A stretch of 64,000 nt of DNA from Lentzea waywayandensis (GCF_900115955.1 NZ_FOYL01000015.1:1-64000), one strand, 5' to 3'; shown: positions 15,733 through 24,625, numbered from the stretch's first letter. Notes: generated by a model from the sequence alone, not told the origin. Numbers and translations are program-made.

Positions 15733-16200
15733 CTACCCCAGCATTTGCCCGAGCGCCTGGTGGAACGCCTCGCGTTGATCCTTGTCCAGCGACGCGAGCA
15801 TGCTCGCGTCCACCTTCTGGATGGCGGCCAGCAGGACCATCGCGGCGCCCTGCCCCTCCGCGGTCGCGCTCAGCAGCACCTGCCTGCGGTTGGTCTCGCT
15901 GCGTTCGCGGTCGCAGTAGCCGAGTGCGGCGAGCTGGTCAGCGAGGCGGCTCGCGGCCTGCTTGGTCATCTCGAGCCTGCGCGCCAGGTCACCGACGGTG
16001 CCCGCCTGGCGGGCCAGCTCGATCGTGAACCAGTAGGCGGTCGGCGGGATCGGCCGGTAGTCCTGCGCCTCCAGCGCGTCCTTCATCGCTTCGCGGTAGC
16101 GGCGCAGCACGACCGCCAGCCGCTCGGGCGTGGTCCTGGCACCGCGCTCACCCGTGACGACCTGCGCGTCCGGCGAACCGGCGAACGACCTGGGCTGCAT
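15733..16200 (-). CDS. MarR family transcriptional regulator
   Basis: A 155-residue winged-helix regulator. The recognition region is TVGDLARRLEMTKQAASRLADQLAALGY, followed by the wing segment ERSETNRRQVLLSATAEG, both typical of MarR. It lies upstream of the thaumatin-like gene on the same strand (45-base gap) and divergent from the promoter at 16254. It is therefore the most likely local regulator of the antifungal-type operon and of the divergent genes. An inverted repeat ACTGTC-N9-GACAGT at 16241-16261 in the divergent region is a possible operator. Confidence 0.88.
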   Translation of the reverse strand: MQPRSFAGSPDAQVVTGERGARTTPERLAVVLRRYREAMKDALEAQDYRPIPPTAYWFTIELARQAGTVGDLARRLEMTKQAASRLADQLAALGYCDRERSETNRRQVLLSATAEGQGAAMVLLAAIQKVDASMLASLDKDQREAFHQALGQMLG

Positions 16201-16240
16201 GCCCAGACGATACCCACCAATCGAATAGTCCTACAATGAG

Positions 16241-16282
16241 ACTGTCGCAAGTATTGACAGTCGCACAGTCGCCTCGTACGGT
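16241..16282 (+). promoter_or_regulatory. Sigma-70-like promoter overlapping an inverted repeat
   Basis: TTGACA (16254-16259), a 17-base spacer and TACGGT (16277-16282) form a good vegetative promoter reading rightward. The predicted transcription start (about 16289-16290) coincides with a GTG codon at 16290, so the first mRNA may be leaderless. The inverted repeat ACTGTC (16241-16246) / GACAGT (16256-16261) overlaps the -35 box and could be a repressor site, most simply for the divergent MarR protein. Confidence 0.6.
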
Positions 16283-16289
16283 CCCGTCC

Positions 16290-16811
16290 GTGCTCCGTTA
16301 CCGCGTGACAACCACGCAGGCACTGTGTGTGAGCGCTCTCGCGATCGTGCTGGCGTCAATGGCGCCGGTCAACGCGACAGCGATCACCGCTGTGCGCGTC
16401 GAATTACTCCGGCCGGCCAAGGTCGGCTGCATCAAGATCGTCACGGAGAAGCGGAAGAAACCTCCGCCGCGATGCCGTCCGTGCCCGAAGCCACGCATGG
16501 GGAACGCCAAGGCAGTCAACAAGAAGAAGAGGGTGCGACTGCCCAGGCGATGCGTGCCGGTGCCGAATCTCACCGCCCTGCCCGCTGGCGTCGAAAGCCC
16601 GCCGGTCCGCAGGCGCCAAGTGCCGACTTGGGGGACCTCAGCATGCGCACGATGCTTCGCCCTGATCGCCGCCGGACCGGCTGTCTCGCCTCGAAGGCCG
16701 TCCACCAGACGTTCGGCGGTGCGAACTTCCCCGAGGCCGCGCGTCTCGCCCACGCCGCGCTGGACGCCCGTTCGTGCCGCGATGACCCGGTCTGCGTCTG
16801 GCGCGCCATGA
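16290..16811 (+). CDS. Possible leaderless gene for a secreted basic Cys-containing protein
   Basis: Beginning at the GTG that coincides with the predicted transcription start, the frame encodes a good signal peptide (RYRVTTTQALCVSALAIVLA, then VNATA) followed by a very basic stretch with several Cys and Pro (VTEKRKKPPPRCRPCPKPRM, KKKRVRLPRRC). The first ~115 codons look coding in composition. The frame then runs on to 16811, overlapping the LuxR-type gene by about 170 bases, and the overlapping part looks like shadow sequence. So either the product is longer than is natural or the gene has lost its stop by mutation. No family recognised. Confidence 0.35.
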   Translation: MLRYRVTTTQALCVSALAIVLASMAPVNATAITAVRVELLRPAKVGCIKIVTEKRKKPPPRCRPCPKPRMGNAKAVNKKKRVRLPRRCVPVPNLTALPAGVESPPVRRRQVPTWGTSACARCFALIAAGPAVSPRRPSTRRSAVRTSPRPRVSPTPRWTPVRAAMTRSASGAP

Positions 16812-17833
16812 TCGGTCTCATCGCCTCCGGCGACCTGATCACCGCGGGCGCACACGCGGGACGCCTGCTCGACGACGTGAACCCCGGCCTCGCCGATGAA
16901 CGCCGCCGGCACACCATGCACGCACAGGTCCGCGGTCAGATCGCGCGGCTGTCCGGCGACCTGACCACGGCGCGTGTCGTGCTGGCGAGCACACCGCCGG
17001 CCACGAGTTCCCTGCGACTGCTCTCCGCCGCGCTGCTCGTCGAGGTACTGGTCGACGCGGGCGACGTGGACGAGGCCGAGAAAACGTTGCTGGCCAACGA
17101 CTTCGATCACGAACTGCGCCAACCGTCGGCGATGCGCCCGATGCTGCTCGCCGCCCGAGCAGCGGTGCACCGCGCGAAAGGCCACCCGCTGGCCGCCTAC
17201 CTCGACTACCTCATCTGCGGACAGGACTTCCTCGCCATGGGGGTGACGAGCACGGCAATCCTGCCGTGGCGAGGAAAAGCGGCACTCGCGGCACACGCCG
17301 CGCAACGCGTCGAGCTCGCCCAGCGACTCGCTGCGGCAGAACTGGCCGCCGCCCGCCGCTGGGGTGAACCCCGCGTCGTCGGCACCGCTCTGTCCACGCT
17401 CGGACGGGTGCGCGGTGACGACGGAACGGCACTGCTCGCCGACTCAGCCGACCTGCTGGCCGCAGCGGGCGCACAGCACGAGCTGGCCGCCACCCGGCTC
17501 GAACTGGGCCGCAGGCTGACTGCCCGCGGTGACATCACTGCGGCACGCGGCGAGTACGCCTCGGCACACACCTCCGCCACCCGCACCGAGAATCCCGCGC
17601 ACCTGCGGCAGGCCGCCGAGGCGCTGGCACGGCTGGCCCCGGCGCCCGCACGGGCCTTGACCAGGCAGGAGGACCTGGTCGCCAGGCTCGCCGAAGCAGG
17701 GCTCAGCAACCGTGCCATCGCGCAACGCCTGTTCCTGACCGTCCACACCGTCGAGGCCCATCTGTCCAATGTGTACCGAAAGCTCGGCGCCAGTGGTCGC
17801 AAGGACCTCTCCGGAGCACTGCGTGCTCGATGA
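16643..17833 (+). CDS. LuxR-type regulator without an ATPase domain
   Basis: A 396-residue protein. The C-terminal GerE/LuxR helix-turn-helix is clear: LTRQEDLVARLAEAGLSNRA, then LFLTVHTVEAHLSNVYRKLG. The rest is a long alpha-helical, Ala/Leu/Arg-rich region resembling the tetratricopeptide-like C-terminal half of large LAL (MalT-type) regulators; the N-terminal Walker ATPase is missing. Start chosen at ATG 16643 behind GGGGGA; the frame is open further upstream but that sequence looks non-coding. It overlaps the next LuxR-type gene by 11 bases, and the two proteins are similar to each other, so they are probably a tandem duplication. Confidence 0.72.
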   Translation: MRTMLRPDRRRTGCLASKAVHQTFGGANFPEAARLAHAALDARSCRDDPVCVWRAMIGLIASGDLITAGAHAGRLLDDVNPGLADERRRHTMHAQVRGQIARLSGDLTTARVVLASTPPATSSLRLLSAALLVEVLVDAGDVDEAEKTLLANDFDHELRQPSAMRPMLLAARAAVHRAKGHPLAAYLDYLICGQDFLAMGVTSTAILPWRGKAALAAHAAQRVELAQRLAAAELAAARRWGEPRVVGTALSTLGRVRGDDGTALLADSADLLAAAGAQHELAATRLELGRRLTARGDITAARGEYASAHTSATRTENPAHLRQAAEALARLAPAPARALTRQEDLVARLAEAGLSNRAIAQRLFLTVHTVEAHLSNVYRKLGASGRKDLSGALRAR

Positions 17834-18782
17834 ACGCACCGCGCGAGCGGTCCAGCTGACCAACCGGGGCGTGGACCGCGTCACGGCTGTCGCGCTCGCC
17901 AGAGATGTCCTGCGGTCGAATCCCTCGGCACGCGATACGCACCACTGCTTCCTCGTGCTGGCCCACGCCGGAGAGGTGGCCGAACCACCGACGCACCACA
18001 CCGCCGCAGCACGCGCCTCCGCGTTGATCGATGCCGGACAACACGACGAGGCGCTGGAAGTGCTTCTCTCCCCCGACGAGTCCGCCGAACACTTCTTCGC
18101 CAGGGGCCGCCTCAACCAGGAACAGGGTCATCACGACCGCGCGTACGCGGACTTCACGGCCGCGGGCCGGGCCGCCGAGGCGAGCGGCGTCACCAATCCC
18201 GCGGTACTCCCCTGGCGCTCCGCCGCCGCCCTGAGCGCCCACGACGCGGGCAGACCCGTGGTGGCACGATCGCTGGCCGAGTCCGCACTGGTGGCTGCCC
18301 GCCGCTGGGGCGCGTCACCCGCGGTGGGCCGAGCGCTGCACGCGGTGGCACTGACCGGCGACCCGGCCCGCGCCGTCGACCGCCTCACCACAGCCGTCCA
18401 CCTGCTCAGCGCATCAGGCGCCTGCGTGCTCCCTGCCCGCCACAGCCTCGCACAAGCGCTGGCCACCCAGGGCAGACATGCCGAAGCCGCCCGAACCTGC
18501 GCGACCACGCACACCATCGCACGACAACTCGGCAATCCACTGTGGATCCAGCGCACCAGCGAGCTCGGCGAACGGCTCGACCGGCTGAGCCTGCTCACCC
18601 CGCAGGAGTCGCGATCGGCCGTGCTGGCCTGCGCCATGAGCAACCGGGAGGTAGCCGCCGAGCTGGGCGTGACCACCAGGACCGTGGAGCTGCACCTGTC
18701 CCAGGTCTACCGCAAGCTGCACGTGAAAGGACGGCGTGAACTGAACCGGGTGATTCTCCGGCTCGGCGTCACGCCGCCCTGA
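17823..18782 (+). CDS. Second LuxR-type regulator, paralogue of the preceding one
   Basis: A 319-residue protein with a C-terminal GerE-type helix-turn-helix (LTPQESRSAVLACAMSNREV, then LGVTTRTVELHLSQVYRKLH). The helical N-terminal part shares blocks with the preceding protein, for example VTNPAVLPWRSAAALSAHDA here against TSTAILPWRGKAALAAHAA there, and a shared AARRWG...VG motif. It also lacks an ATPase domain. The GTG at 17823 overlaps the end of the first gene, implying coupled translation. Two adjacent truncated LAL-like regulators might form a heterodimer; target genes are unknown, but the flanking genes all encode secreted hydrolases. Confidence 0.72.
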   Translation: MLDERTARAVQLTNRGVDRVTAVALARDVLRSNPSARDTHHCFLVLAHAGEVAEPPTHHTAAARASALIDAGQHDEALEVLLSPDESAEHFFARGRLNQEQGHHDRAYADFTAAGRAAEASGVTNPAVLPWRSAAALSAHDAGRPVVARSLAESALVAARRWGASPAVGRALHAVALTGDPARAVDRLTTAVHLLSASGACVLPARHSLAQALATQGRHAEAARTCATTHTIARQLGNPLWIQRTSELGERLDRLSLLTPQESRSAVLACAMSNREVAAELGVTTRTVELHLSQVYRKLHVKGRRELNRVILRLGVTPP

Positions 18783-18790
18783 TCAACGAT

Positions 18791-19204
18791 TTAGCCGCGC
18801 ACGAACTTCCACTTGACGTTGATGACACCCTGACCAGGGTCGGCCAGCTTCCGGAACGCGGGCAGGCTCAGGTCGACGTGGTCGCGGCCGCAGCCCATGC
18901 ACTTGTCCTTGACCTTGGCCCTGACCTTCTTGCCGTTGTGCGTCACCTCGACGAAGACGTTGCGGCACAACCGGTCGTTGTTGGGATTCGGTGCGGTCCA
19001 GAAGACCGGCGACACCGCGACCAGCACCTCGGTGCTCGCATCGATGTTCTGGCCGCACGCGCCGAGGCCTGCGTCGTCGTAGTAGGTCGCCTTGCCGTCG
19101 ATCACTCTGCCGAACGGGATGGCGGCACTGGCATCCACCGTCGCCACCAACGAGATCGCCGTGGCCGCACCGAGAACGGTGAGGAACCTTCGCGTGATTG
19201 TCAT
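18791..19204 (-). CDS. Secreted expansin/RlpA-like double-psi beta-barrel protein
   Basis: A 137-residue exported protein. ATG 19204 begins a signal peptide (TITRRFLTVLGAATAISLVA, cleavage near DASA). The mature protein has GKATYYDDAGLGACG, VAVSPVFW, CRNVFVEVTHNGKKVRAKV and DKCMGCGRDHVDLSLPAFRK. These are the landmarks of the double-psi beta-barrel shared by expansins, barwin/PR-4 and RlpA, with the conserved Cys and the HVDLS motif. Such stand-alone barrels loosen or bind polysaccharide walls. It faces the LuxR pair tail-to-tail and sits next to other secreted wall-active genes. Confidence 0.82.
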   Translation of the reverse strand: MTITRRFLTVLGAATAISLVATVDASAAIPFGRVIDGKATYYDDAGLGACGQNIDASTEVLVAVSPVFWTAPNPNNDRLCRNVFVEVTHNGKKVRAKVKDKCMGCGRDHVDLSLPAFRKLADPGQGVINVKWKFVRG

Positions 19205-19266
19205 GTCACCCAAGCTATTCACGCTCACCGCCTGCGCCCATCTCGGTGCTACCCCAGAGTTTTCCC

Positions 19267-21255
19267 TTATGCACCACTACATCCAGGACGTCCCTGCGGG
19301 GGAAGCGTGAACAGGGTCACCGAGTGCGCCGGCACAGTCGCGCCGAACGCTTCGGAGCCAACGGATCGGCATGACTCGGACATCCCCACCGCGTTGGGGT
19401 TCTCCCTCGTGTTCGCCGACGAGAACCGTTCCGGCGCCACCGTGCGCACGCTCGCGCGTCCGTTGCCGGAGAACCCCCGCAGCACCACCCTGGTGTCGAT
19501 CGCGTCGCCCGCCACGGGAGAACGGTTCACCACCATCACGTGCACGGTGCCGTCCGGCGCCCGCGTGGCGGTCACGGCGAGCTTGCCGTACCCGTCGCGG
19601 CACCGGTCCTGCGGCGTCCCCTGCCCGTCGCACATCTCGGCGTCGTCCGGGTTGCGCTGCGGGTTGCCGGAAAGCGTCTGCCGCACCCGCACGCCAGCGG
19701 CGTCGAACATCGGCCGCACGGCCTCCCGGGCCCACGCCTCGGCGGAGTACACACGTCCACGGCCGAGCAACGTGTACATCCCGTCAGAACTCAGGTCGTT
19801 GCCCTCGATCCACGGCACACCCAGCTCCAGCCAGTCGGCCCACTGGCTCGCCATGTAGAGCGCGTGCGTCATCGAGTAGGTGTACTCGGGGTACACCCCG
19901 CCGCCGTCCGGTCCCCACAACGCACCGAACTCGGAGATCGTCAGGTAGGGGTTACCCGAGGCGTTCCGCCGGACCGAGTCGCGCAGGGCCACGAACTTCT
20001 GCCGTTCGTTCAGAGCACCCAGCACGTGCCAGTCGTGCCCCTCGACCTTCGAGTCCCAGTCCGCGGTGTTGCTCCCCCTGAAATGCGTGTACGGGTGCGT
20101 GGAGAGGCAGTCGTACCCGCTGCCCGGCGGAATCCCGTTGCCCTTCATGGCTTCGAACTTCGGCACGAACGCGGGCTTCCCCCACGACGCACACACCTCC
20201 AGGTCCGGATCGACCGCCCGCATCGCCTCACGAAACTGCACGTATCCCTTGTGGACGGACGTGTAGGACGCAACAACCGCCTGGCCCCTCGGCGGGATCA
20301 TGCCGCGCTGACCATCGCCGAACGTCACCGAGCCGCGGAACTCGTCGAGCACGTACTGCCTGGCCTGTGGACCGCCCAGCGTCTCCGCGCGTTGCCACAC
20401 CTCGCCGCCGACGCGCAGCTCGAAGTCGCCGGGCTCCGCGGTCGGGTAGTTGAGGTCGAACACCTGGTTCGCGGTGCCGTCGCTGGGCACGTCCGCGGTG
20501 CTGCCACCGCACGCCCCGCCGGGCGTGGACAGCCTGCCCAGCCGTTCGCCGGCAATCCGCCGGGCGCCGCCGCGGATGTACTGCTCGAGTGCCTCGTCCT
20601 CGTTCTGCGACATCCAGTACCGCTGACCGGGGTGGAAGTTCTCGTTGCCGAGCTCCCACCGCGTGACGCCGTAGGGCTGGCGGTGGCCGGCGGGCCGAAG
20701 CTCGGCCCAGTCCACGCCACCGTTGGGGTTGACGCCGTCACCGGCAGGGGTGTTCAGATACTCCACGAGGTCGGCGGCATCCGCCGCGGTGCCGATCGCC
20801 ATCGGCACCATGATCTGCGCCTGCGCGCCGAGCGCCGCGGTGAACCGCATGTGCTCGTCGAGTCCGTACGACGGCAGCCTCGCGGACAGCACGTCGTCCG
20901 CGGGGTTGCCCAGGTCGCCGAGCTCGATCCGCCCGTCACGCTGGCAACGACGGCCAGCGCCGATCGTGCCCTTCCACTGCGTCGTGTTGGCAACCGTGCC
21001 GCCGGGCCAGCGCAGCACCTTCACGCCCGTTGACCGGGCCTTCTCCAGCGCATCGGGTACGGGCCGGTCGTTCGCCGGATCCCACGTGCCGTAGCCGTCG
21101 AACGGGTAGCGGTGGTTGACACCGAGAAACGCGCCGGGCACCGGTCCCTCGCTTTCCCCCGTGAACACGGTCAGCTCGGCCGTGCCCGCCGCGCTGCCAG
21201 GAACGCTGATGCACGTAGCCACCAGCGCGACCGCGAGTGCGTTGCGCAGTCTCAT
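19267..21255 (-). CDS. Secreted alpha-L-arabinofuranosidase-like glycoside hydrolase
   Basis: A 662-residue exported clan GH-A-type enzyme resembling GH51/GH39 arabinofuranosidases. A signal peptide (RLRNALAVALVATCISVPG) is followed by LGVNHRYPFDGYGTWD, VLRWPGGTVANTTQWKGTIG, the acid/base motif RWELGNENFHPGQRYWM, LSTHPYTHFRG and the nucleophile motif YLTISEFGALWG. The C-terminal ~150 residues form a beta-rich domain (KLAVTATRAPDGTVHVMVVN). An inserted region (about residues 240-300) is unusual for the family. Its ATG is one base after the sulfatase stop and its GGGAGG site lies in the end of the sulfatase gene, so the two are made together. Confidence 0.75.
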   Translation of the reverse strand: MRLRNALAVALVATCISVPGSAAGTAELTVFTGESEGPVPGAFLGVNHRYPFDGYGTWDPANDRPVPDALEKARSTGVKVLRWPGGTVANTTQWKGTIGAGRRCQRDGRIELGDLGNPADDVLSARLPSYGLDEHMRFTAALGAQAQIMVPMAIGTAADAADLVEYLNTPAGDGVNPNGGVDWAELRPAGHRQPYGVTRWELGNENFHPGQRYWMSQNEDEALEQYIRGGARRIAGERLGRLSTPGGACGGSTADVPSDGTANQVFDLNYPTAEPGDFELRVGGEVWQRAETLGGPQARQYVLDEFRGSVTFGDGQRGMIPPRGQAVVASYTSVHKGYVQFREAMRAVDPDLEVCASWGKPAFVPKFEAMKGNGIPPGSGYDCLSTHPYTHFRGSNTADWDSKVEGHDWHVLGALNERQKFVALRDSVRRNASGNPYLTISEFGALWGPDGGGVYPEYTYSMTHALYMASQWADWLELGVPWIEGNDLSSDGMYTLLGRGRVYSAEAWAREAVRPMFDAAGVRVRQTLSGNPQRNPDDAEMCDGQGTPQDRCRDGYGKLAVTATRAPDGTVHVMVVNRSPVAGDAIDTRVVLRGFSGNGRASVRTVAPERFSSANTRENPNAVGMSESCRSVGSEAFGATVPAHSVTLFTLPPQGRPGCSGA

Positions 21256-21256
21256 C

Positions 21257-22768
21257 TCAGCCTCCCTGCACGTGGGCCGCGGCCCAGCAGTTCTGCCGGC
21301 AGCCGGCCAGCTCCCGCAGTGGACCGGCCAGCTGCCCCACCCGCGGTTTGTTCGGATTGTTGTTTTCCTGCAACGGATCCACCTTGAGGTCGTAGTACTC
21401 CCTCTCCCCGTTCGAGTACTCGACGTACAGGTCGTTCACGGTGCGGAGCGCCTGGTATGACGGCGTGGCAGCAGCGAGGTCGTCGAAGTCGGGATCTGCC
21501 GCGGTTCCCTGTGGCCTGCGATGTTCGACGAGCGCGGTGTTGCGCCAGTTCGGCTGGTCCTGGTTCCGGATCAACGGCAGAAGGCTGCGCCCGTCGCGGT
21601 CAGCGGAGCCGGACCCGGCCATGTCGAGGAACGTCGCGAACAGGTCGACGTTCTGCACGATCTCGTTGCGCACGAAGTCACCGCTCCCCGTCCGACCTGG
21701 CCGCTTGACCAGAAGCGGCACGTTCACGTCGTGGTCGTACGCCGTGCCCTTGCCGCGGACCAGCCGGTGCTGGCCGAGGTGAAACCCGTTGTCCGAGGCG
21801 AAGACGATGAACGTCTCGTCCCGTTCCGCCGCAGTGAGCTTGGCCAGCACCCGGCCGACCATGTCATCGACCGACTGCACCATGCGAACGCGGTTGCGGA
21901 AGTCAGTCCGCAACTCGTCGACCACGTTGTCGCCCAACGGTGCGCGCCTCACCCAGCCCGGCTTGTCCGAGGTGTCCTCGTCGAACGACGACAACTCGCG
22001 CGCCACATCGATGGTCGGACATCCCGAACCACCGCAGTCGCCCTGCGGGAACTCGCCACCGGGCCGATCACGAGGTGCGGGAGGAAACCGGGGCTCAACC
22101 TGACCGGGCTGGTACGGCACGCGCTGGTGCGGCGCGAACGGCGCCACCTGCAAGAAGAACGGCCGGTTGGGGGCCTGCCGCCGCGACCGTTCGATGAAGT
22201 CCTCGGCCGTACGCGCCAGCCGGTCGGTCAGATAGGTGTCCGTGTCTCGCTCGAACCGCTTGATGCCCGTCTCACGCACGTAGTCGGTGATGCCGTAGTC
22301 GCGCTCGTTGTAACCGGCGCCTCCTACGACGTGCCACTCGTCCCACCCGACCGGCACCTTGAAGTTCTCACCGACCGGATACTCGTTGATGTACTTGCCC
22401 ATGTACCCGGTGCGGTAGTTCTGCCGGTGCAGCGCGGGCGCGTACGCACGGCCCTCATGCCGTTCGAACGCCGGATACCCACCGTTGTCAGCACCCTCGT
22501 TCGTCAACACCCCGGTGTTGTGCGGGTGCTCACCGGTGAACATCGAGGCACGCGAAGGGCAACACAGCGAGTTCGACACGAAGTAGTTGGCGAATCGCGT
22601 CCCGTTGTCCGCCAACGACCTGGTGTTGTCCATGTACTTCAGCAGGTCCGACGACAGGTCGTCGACCAAGAAGAAGATGATGTTGGGCCGGGAGGCCTGT
22701 GCCTGCAGCGGCGCCGTCGCCGTGACCGTCCCGGCCAGCATCAGCAGCACCAAAAGGAACCGTCTCAT
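21257..22768 (-). CDS. Secreted sulfatase
   Basis: A 503-residue arylsulfatase-family enzyme with a signal peptide (RRFLLVLLMLAGTVTA). Family features: PNIIFFLVDDLSSD (metal-binding Asp pair), the modification signature SLCCPSRASMFTGEHPHNTG, whose first Cys would become formylglycine, FLQVAPFAPHQ, and FASDNGFHLGQHRLVRGKGT (metal-binding Asp-Asn, His). The pattern is closest to N-acetylglucosamine-6-sulfatase-like enzymes, but the substrate cannot be fixed. It forms a two-gene operon with the arabinofuranosidase-like gene, suggesting removal of sulfate groups and arabinose from an environmental polysaccharide. No formylglycine-generating enzyme is in the window. Confidence 0.88.
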   Translation of the reverse strand: MRRFLLVLLMLAGTVTATAPLQAQASRPNIIFFLVDDLSSDLLKYMDNTRSLADNGTRFANYFVSNSLCCPSRASMFTGEHPHNTGVLTNEGADNGGYPAFERHEGRAYAPALHRQNYRTGYMGKYINEYPVGENFKVPVGWDEWHVVGGAGYNERDYGITDYVRETGIKRFERDTDTYLTDRLARTAEDFIERSRRQAPNRPFFLQVAPFAPHQRVPYQPGQVEPRFPPAPRDRPGGEFPQGDCGGSGCPTIDVARELSSFDEDTSDKPGWVRRAPLGDNVVDELRTDFRNRVRMVQSVDDMVGRVLAKLTAAERDETFIVFASDNGFHLGQHRLVRGKGTAYDHDVNVPLLVKRPGRTGSGDFVRNEIVQNVDLFATFLDMAGSGSADRDGRSLLPLIRNQDQPNWRNTALVEHRRPQGTAADPDFDDLAAATPSYQALRTVNDLYVEYSNGEREYYDLKVDPLQENNNPNKPRVGQLAGPLRELAGCRQNCWAAAHVQGG

Positions 22769-23049
22769 ACTCCCGGCACGCTAGTGACGCCGACCGATCC
22801 CGCACTACTTCGGTGCGACCCCAGGGTCAACTCCCGATCACGGGGCACACCGGCCGGCACCAACTCCACCGCATCACACTGTCAGGACTCAAGGTGTCCG
22901 GCGTCCGGGGACAGCCCCAGGACGGCCCATGGCGCACAGGAACAGCCTCTGCTCATCGCCGTGTCAGAGCTTTGTCAGCGCCATGTCCGAGCCTTGTCCA
23001 AAGGCACTGCGCTCGCGCTGTCCCCACTGCCAGAACAAAGGGAACGACC

Positions 23050-23133
23050 ATGTCCAAAACAGACACTGCCGCGGCGCTCGCCGTGTCCACCTCCGGGGAC
23101 GCCACCGCATTGACCGACCAACGGTGTGGCTGA
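23050..23133 (+). CDS. Possible 27-residue peptide gene
   Basis: ATG 23050 follows AAAGGGAACGACC, an acceptable ribosome binding site, and opens a 27-codon frame ending ALTDQRCG-stop. The peptide is rich in Ala, Thr, Ser and Asp with a single Cys next to the C-terminus. The stretch between the sulfatase and the M15-type gene (22769-23247) contains no other gene. It may be a leader or regulatory peptide for the gene that follows, or chance. Confidence 0.25.
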   Translation: MSKTDTAAALAVSTSGDATALTDQRCG

Positions 23134-23247
23134 CCCGCTGTCCCCTGGCCGCAGGAAACGCACCTCCACGACAAGCCGCACGCACACGATTCCCGGCGCT
23201 GGACCGAGGCCGTGGCCGGGCTTTGACCGAACGGAAAGAAACACCGC

Positions 23248-24132
23248 ATGAAGACGAAGATGAAGACCCAGGGCGCCATTGCGGCACTGGCGACCTTCGC
23301 TGTCCTGGGCTGCCTGACGTTGAGCGCGACGCAGGCTTCAGCCGTAGCCGCACGGGCGCTGCCGTCCCCGGCCGAAACCGCCGCCGCGCTGCCCGTCGTC
23401 AACATGGAAGCCACCGTCCTGGCCGCCCAGATCGATCCCCGGCGCGCCGACGACACGCTGACCCCGGGCGCCAAGGATTCCGTGCTGGCCGTCGAGCGGG
23501 CACTCCAGGCACGCAGTCTGCTGAACGCCCGCTGGGTCGACGGCTACTTCGGATCCACGACCATCACGGCGTACGCGGCCTACCAGCGTTCGCTCGGATA
23601 CACCGGACTGGCCGCGAACGGGCTGCCCGGCGCGAGTTCGCTGGCCACGCTCGGGCAGGGCCGGTTCACCGTCTCCCACGTGATCAAACCAGGCCCGAAG
23701 GTTCAGCGTGACGGCTACGTCGTCGACACCCGCACCCAGGCGATGCTCACTGAGACCGAACGGCTGCTGGGGCGTCGCCTCGTGCTGTCGCAGGGCTCCT
23801 ACAACCCCGGCGGCGACCCGACCTCCGCCGGCACCCACGACGGCGGCGGCGTCGTGGACATCAAGGTCGACGGCATGTCCGCCGACACCCGCACCGCCGT
23901 CGCCCGTGCGCTGCGGCAGGTCGGCTTCGCCGCCTGGGTCCGCAGCCCGGCCCAGGGCGACTGGCCGTGGCACATCCACGCTGTGGCGATCAACGACACC
24001 GACCAGGCCACCCAGGCCCAGAACCAGGTCGGTGACTACTACCTCGGCTTCAACGGCCTCGCCAACCACCGCCCCGACGACGGGCCCCGGATCCCGATCC
24101 GGACGTGGGAGGAATACCAGCGCACGCACTGA
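23248..24132 (+). CDS. Secreted peptidoglycan-binding / M15-like D,D-peptidase
   Basis: A 294-residue exported protein. A signal peptide (KTKMKTQGAIAALATFAVLG, cleavage near QASA) leads to a peptidoglycan-binding-like repeat (about residues 75-135: SVLAVERALQARSLLNARWV, DGYFGSTTITAYAAYQRSLG). The C-terminal domain has GTHDGGGVVDI and WPWHIHAV, matching the zinc-binding HxxxxxxD and HxH pattern of M15/hedgehog-type D,D-carboxypeptidases. It would trim or bind cell-wall peptides outside the cell. The ATG follows GGAAAG. It stands alone between a divergent sulfatase operon and a stretch with no gene. Confidence 0.8.
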   Translation: MKTKMKTQGAIAALATFAVLGCLTLSATQASAVAARALPSPAETAAALPVVNMEATVLAAQIDPRRADDTLTPGAKDSVLAVERALQARSLLNARWVDGYFGSTTITAYAAYQRSLGYTGLAANGLPGASSLATLGQGRFTVSHVIKPGPKVQRDGYVVDTRTQAMLTETERLLGRRLVLSQGSYNPGGDPTSAGTHDGGGVVDIKVDGMSADTRTAVARALRQVGFAAWVRSPAQGDWPWHIHAVAINDTDQATQAQNQVGDYYLGFNGLANHRPDDGPRIPIRTWEEYQRTH

Positions 24133-24625
24133 CCAGAAGCCCAGACACCACCCCGATCATCGACTTCACGAATGATGCGACCGGTGCACTGCGAGAGCGT
24201 CGTGCCGACGCCCGCGGTGCGGGTGATCGCCGAGATCGTCTCGTGGAATCAATGCGGCCGCCGCCTGCGAGGCAGGGCGGCGGCCGGCCGGTAGTCCCAC
24301 GTCTGAAGCCCGCCCGCCCCACGATGAACTCGACGGCAGGTCGCCCACCAGCGTGACGTTCGTCCTCCACCACGCCGGCCGACGCAACCGCACCAACCGC
24401 GGGGACGAACAGCGGCATGACGATCACCGCAGGCAGTCGCACTGGCGACGCAAGATGACGGACGCTCTCTGCGATCGACGACCCACTACTCGGAGCACTG
24501 GACCAGCTCCCGTTGATCATGCACATTTGACTTCCGGGAAGCGCGCGGCACCCGCATGAGCCTGTTTCCGCAGCAGGGTTTGCACCACCAGACATCGGAT
24601 CGAGAGTCGGCACTCCACTGCGCCA
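24133..24625. other. Gap without a recognisable gene
   Basis: About 490 bases with open frames on the minus strand but no start, codon pattern or motif that I can support as a gene. It could be a fully decayed regulator gene. No repeat or strong hairpin stands out. Confidence 0.45.
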
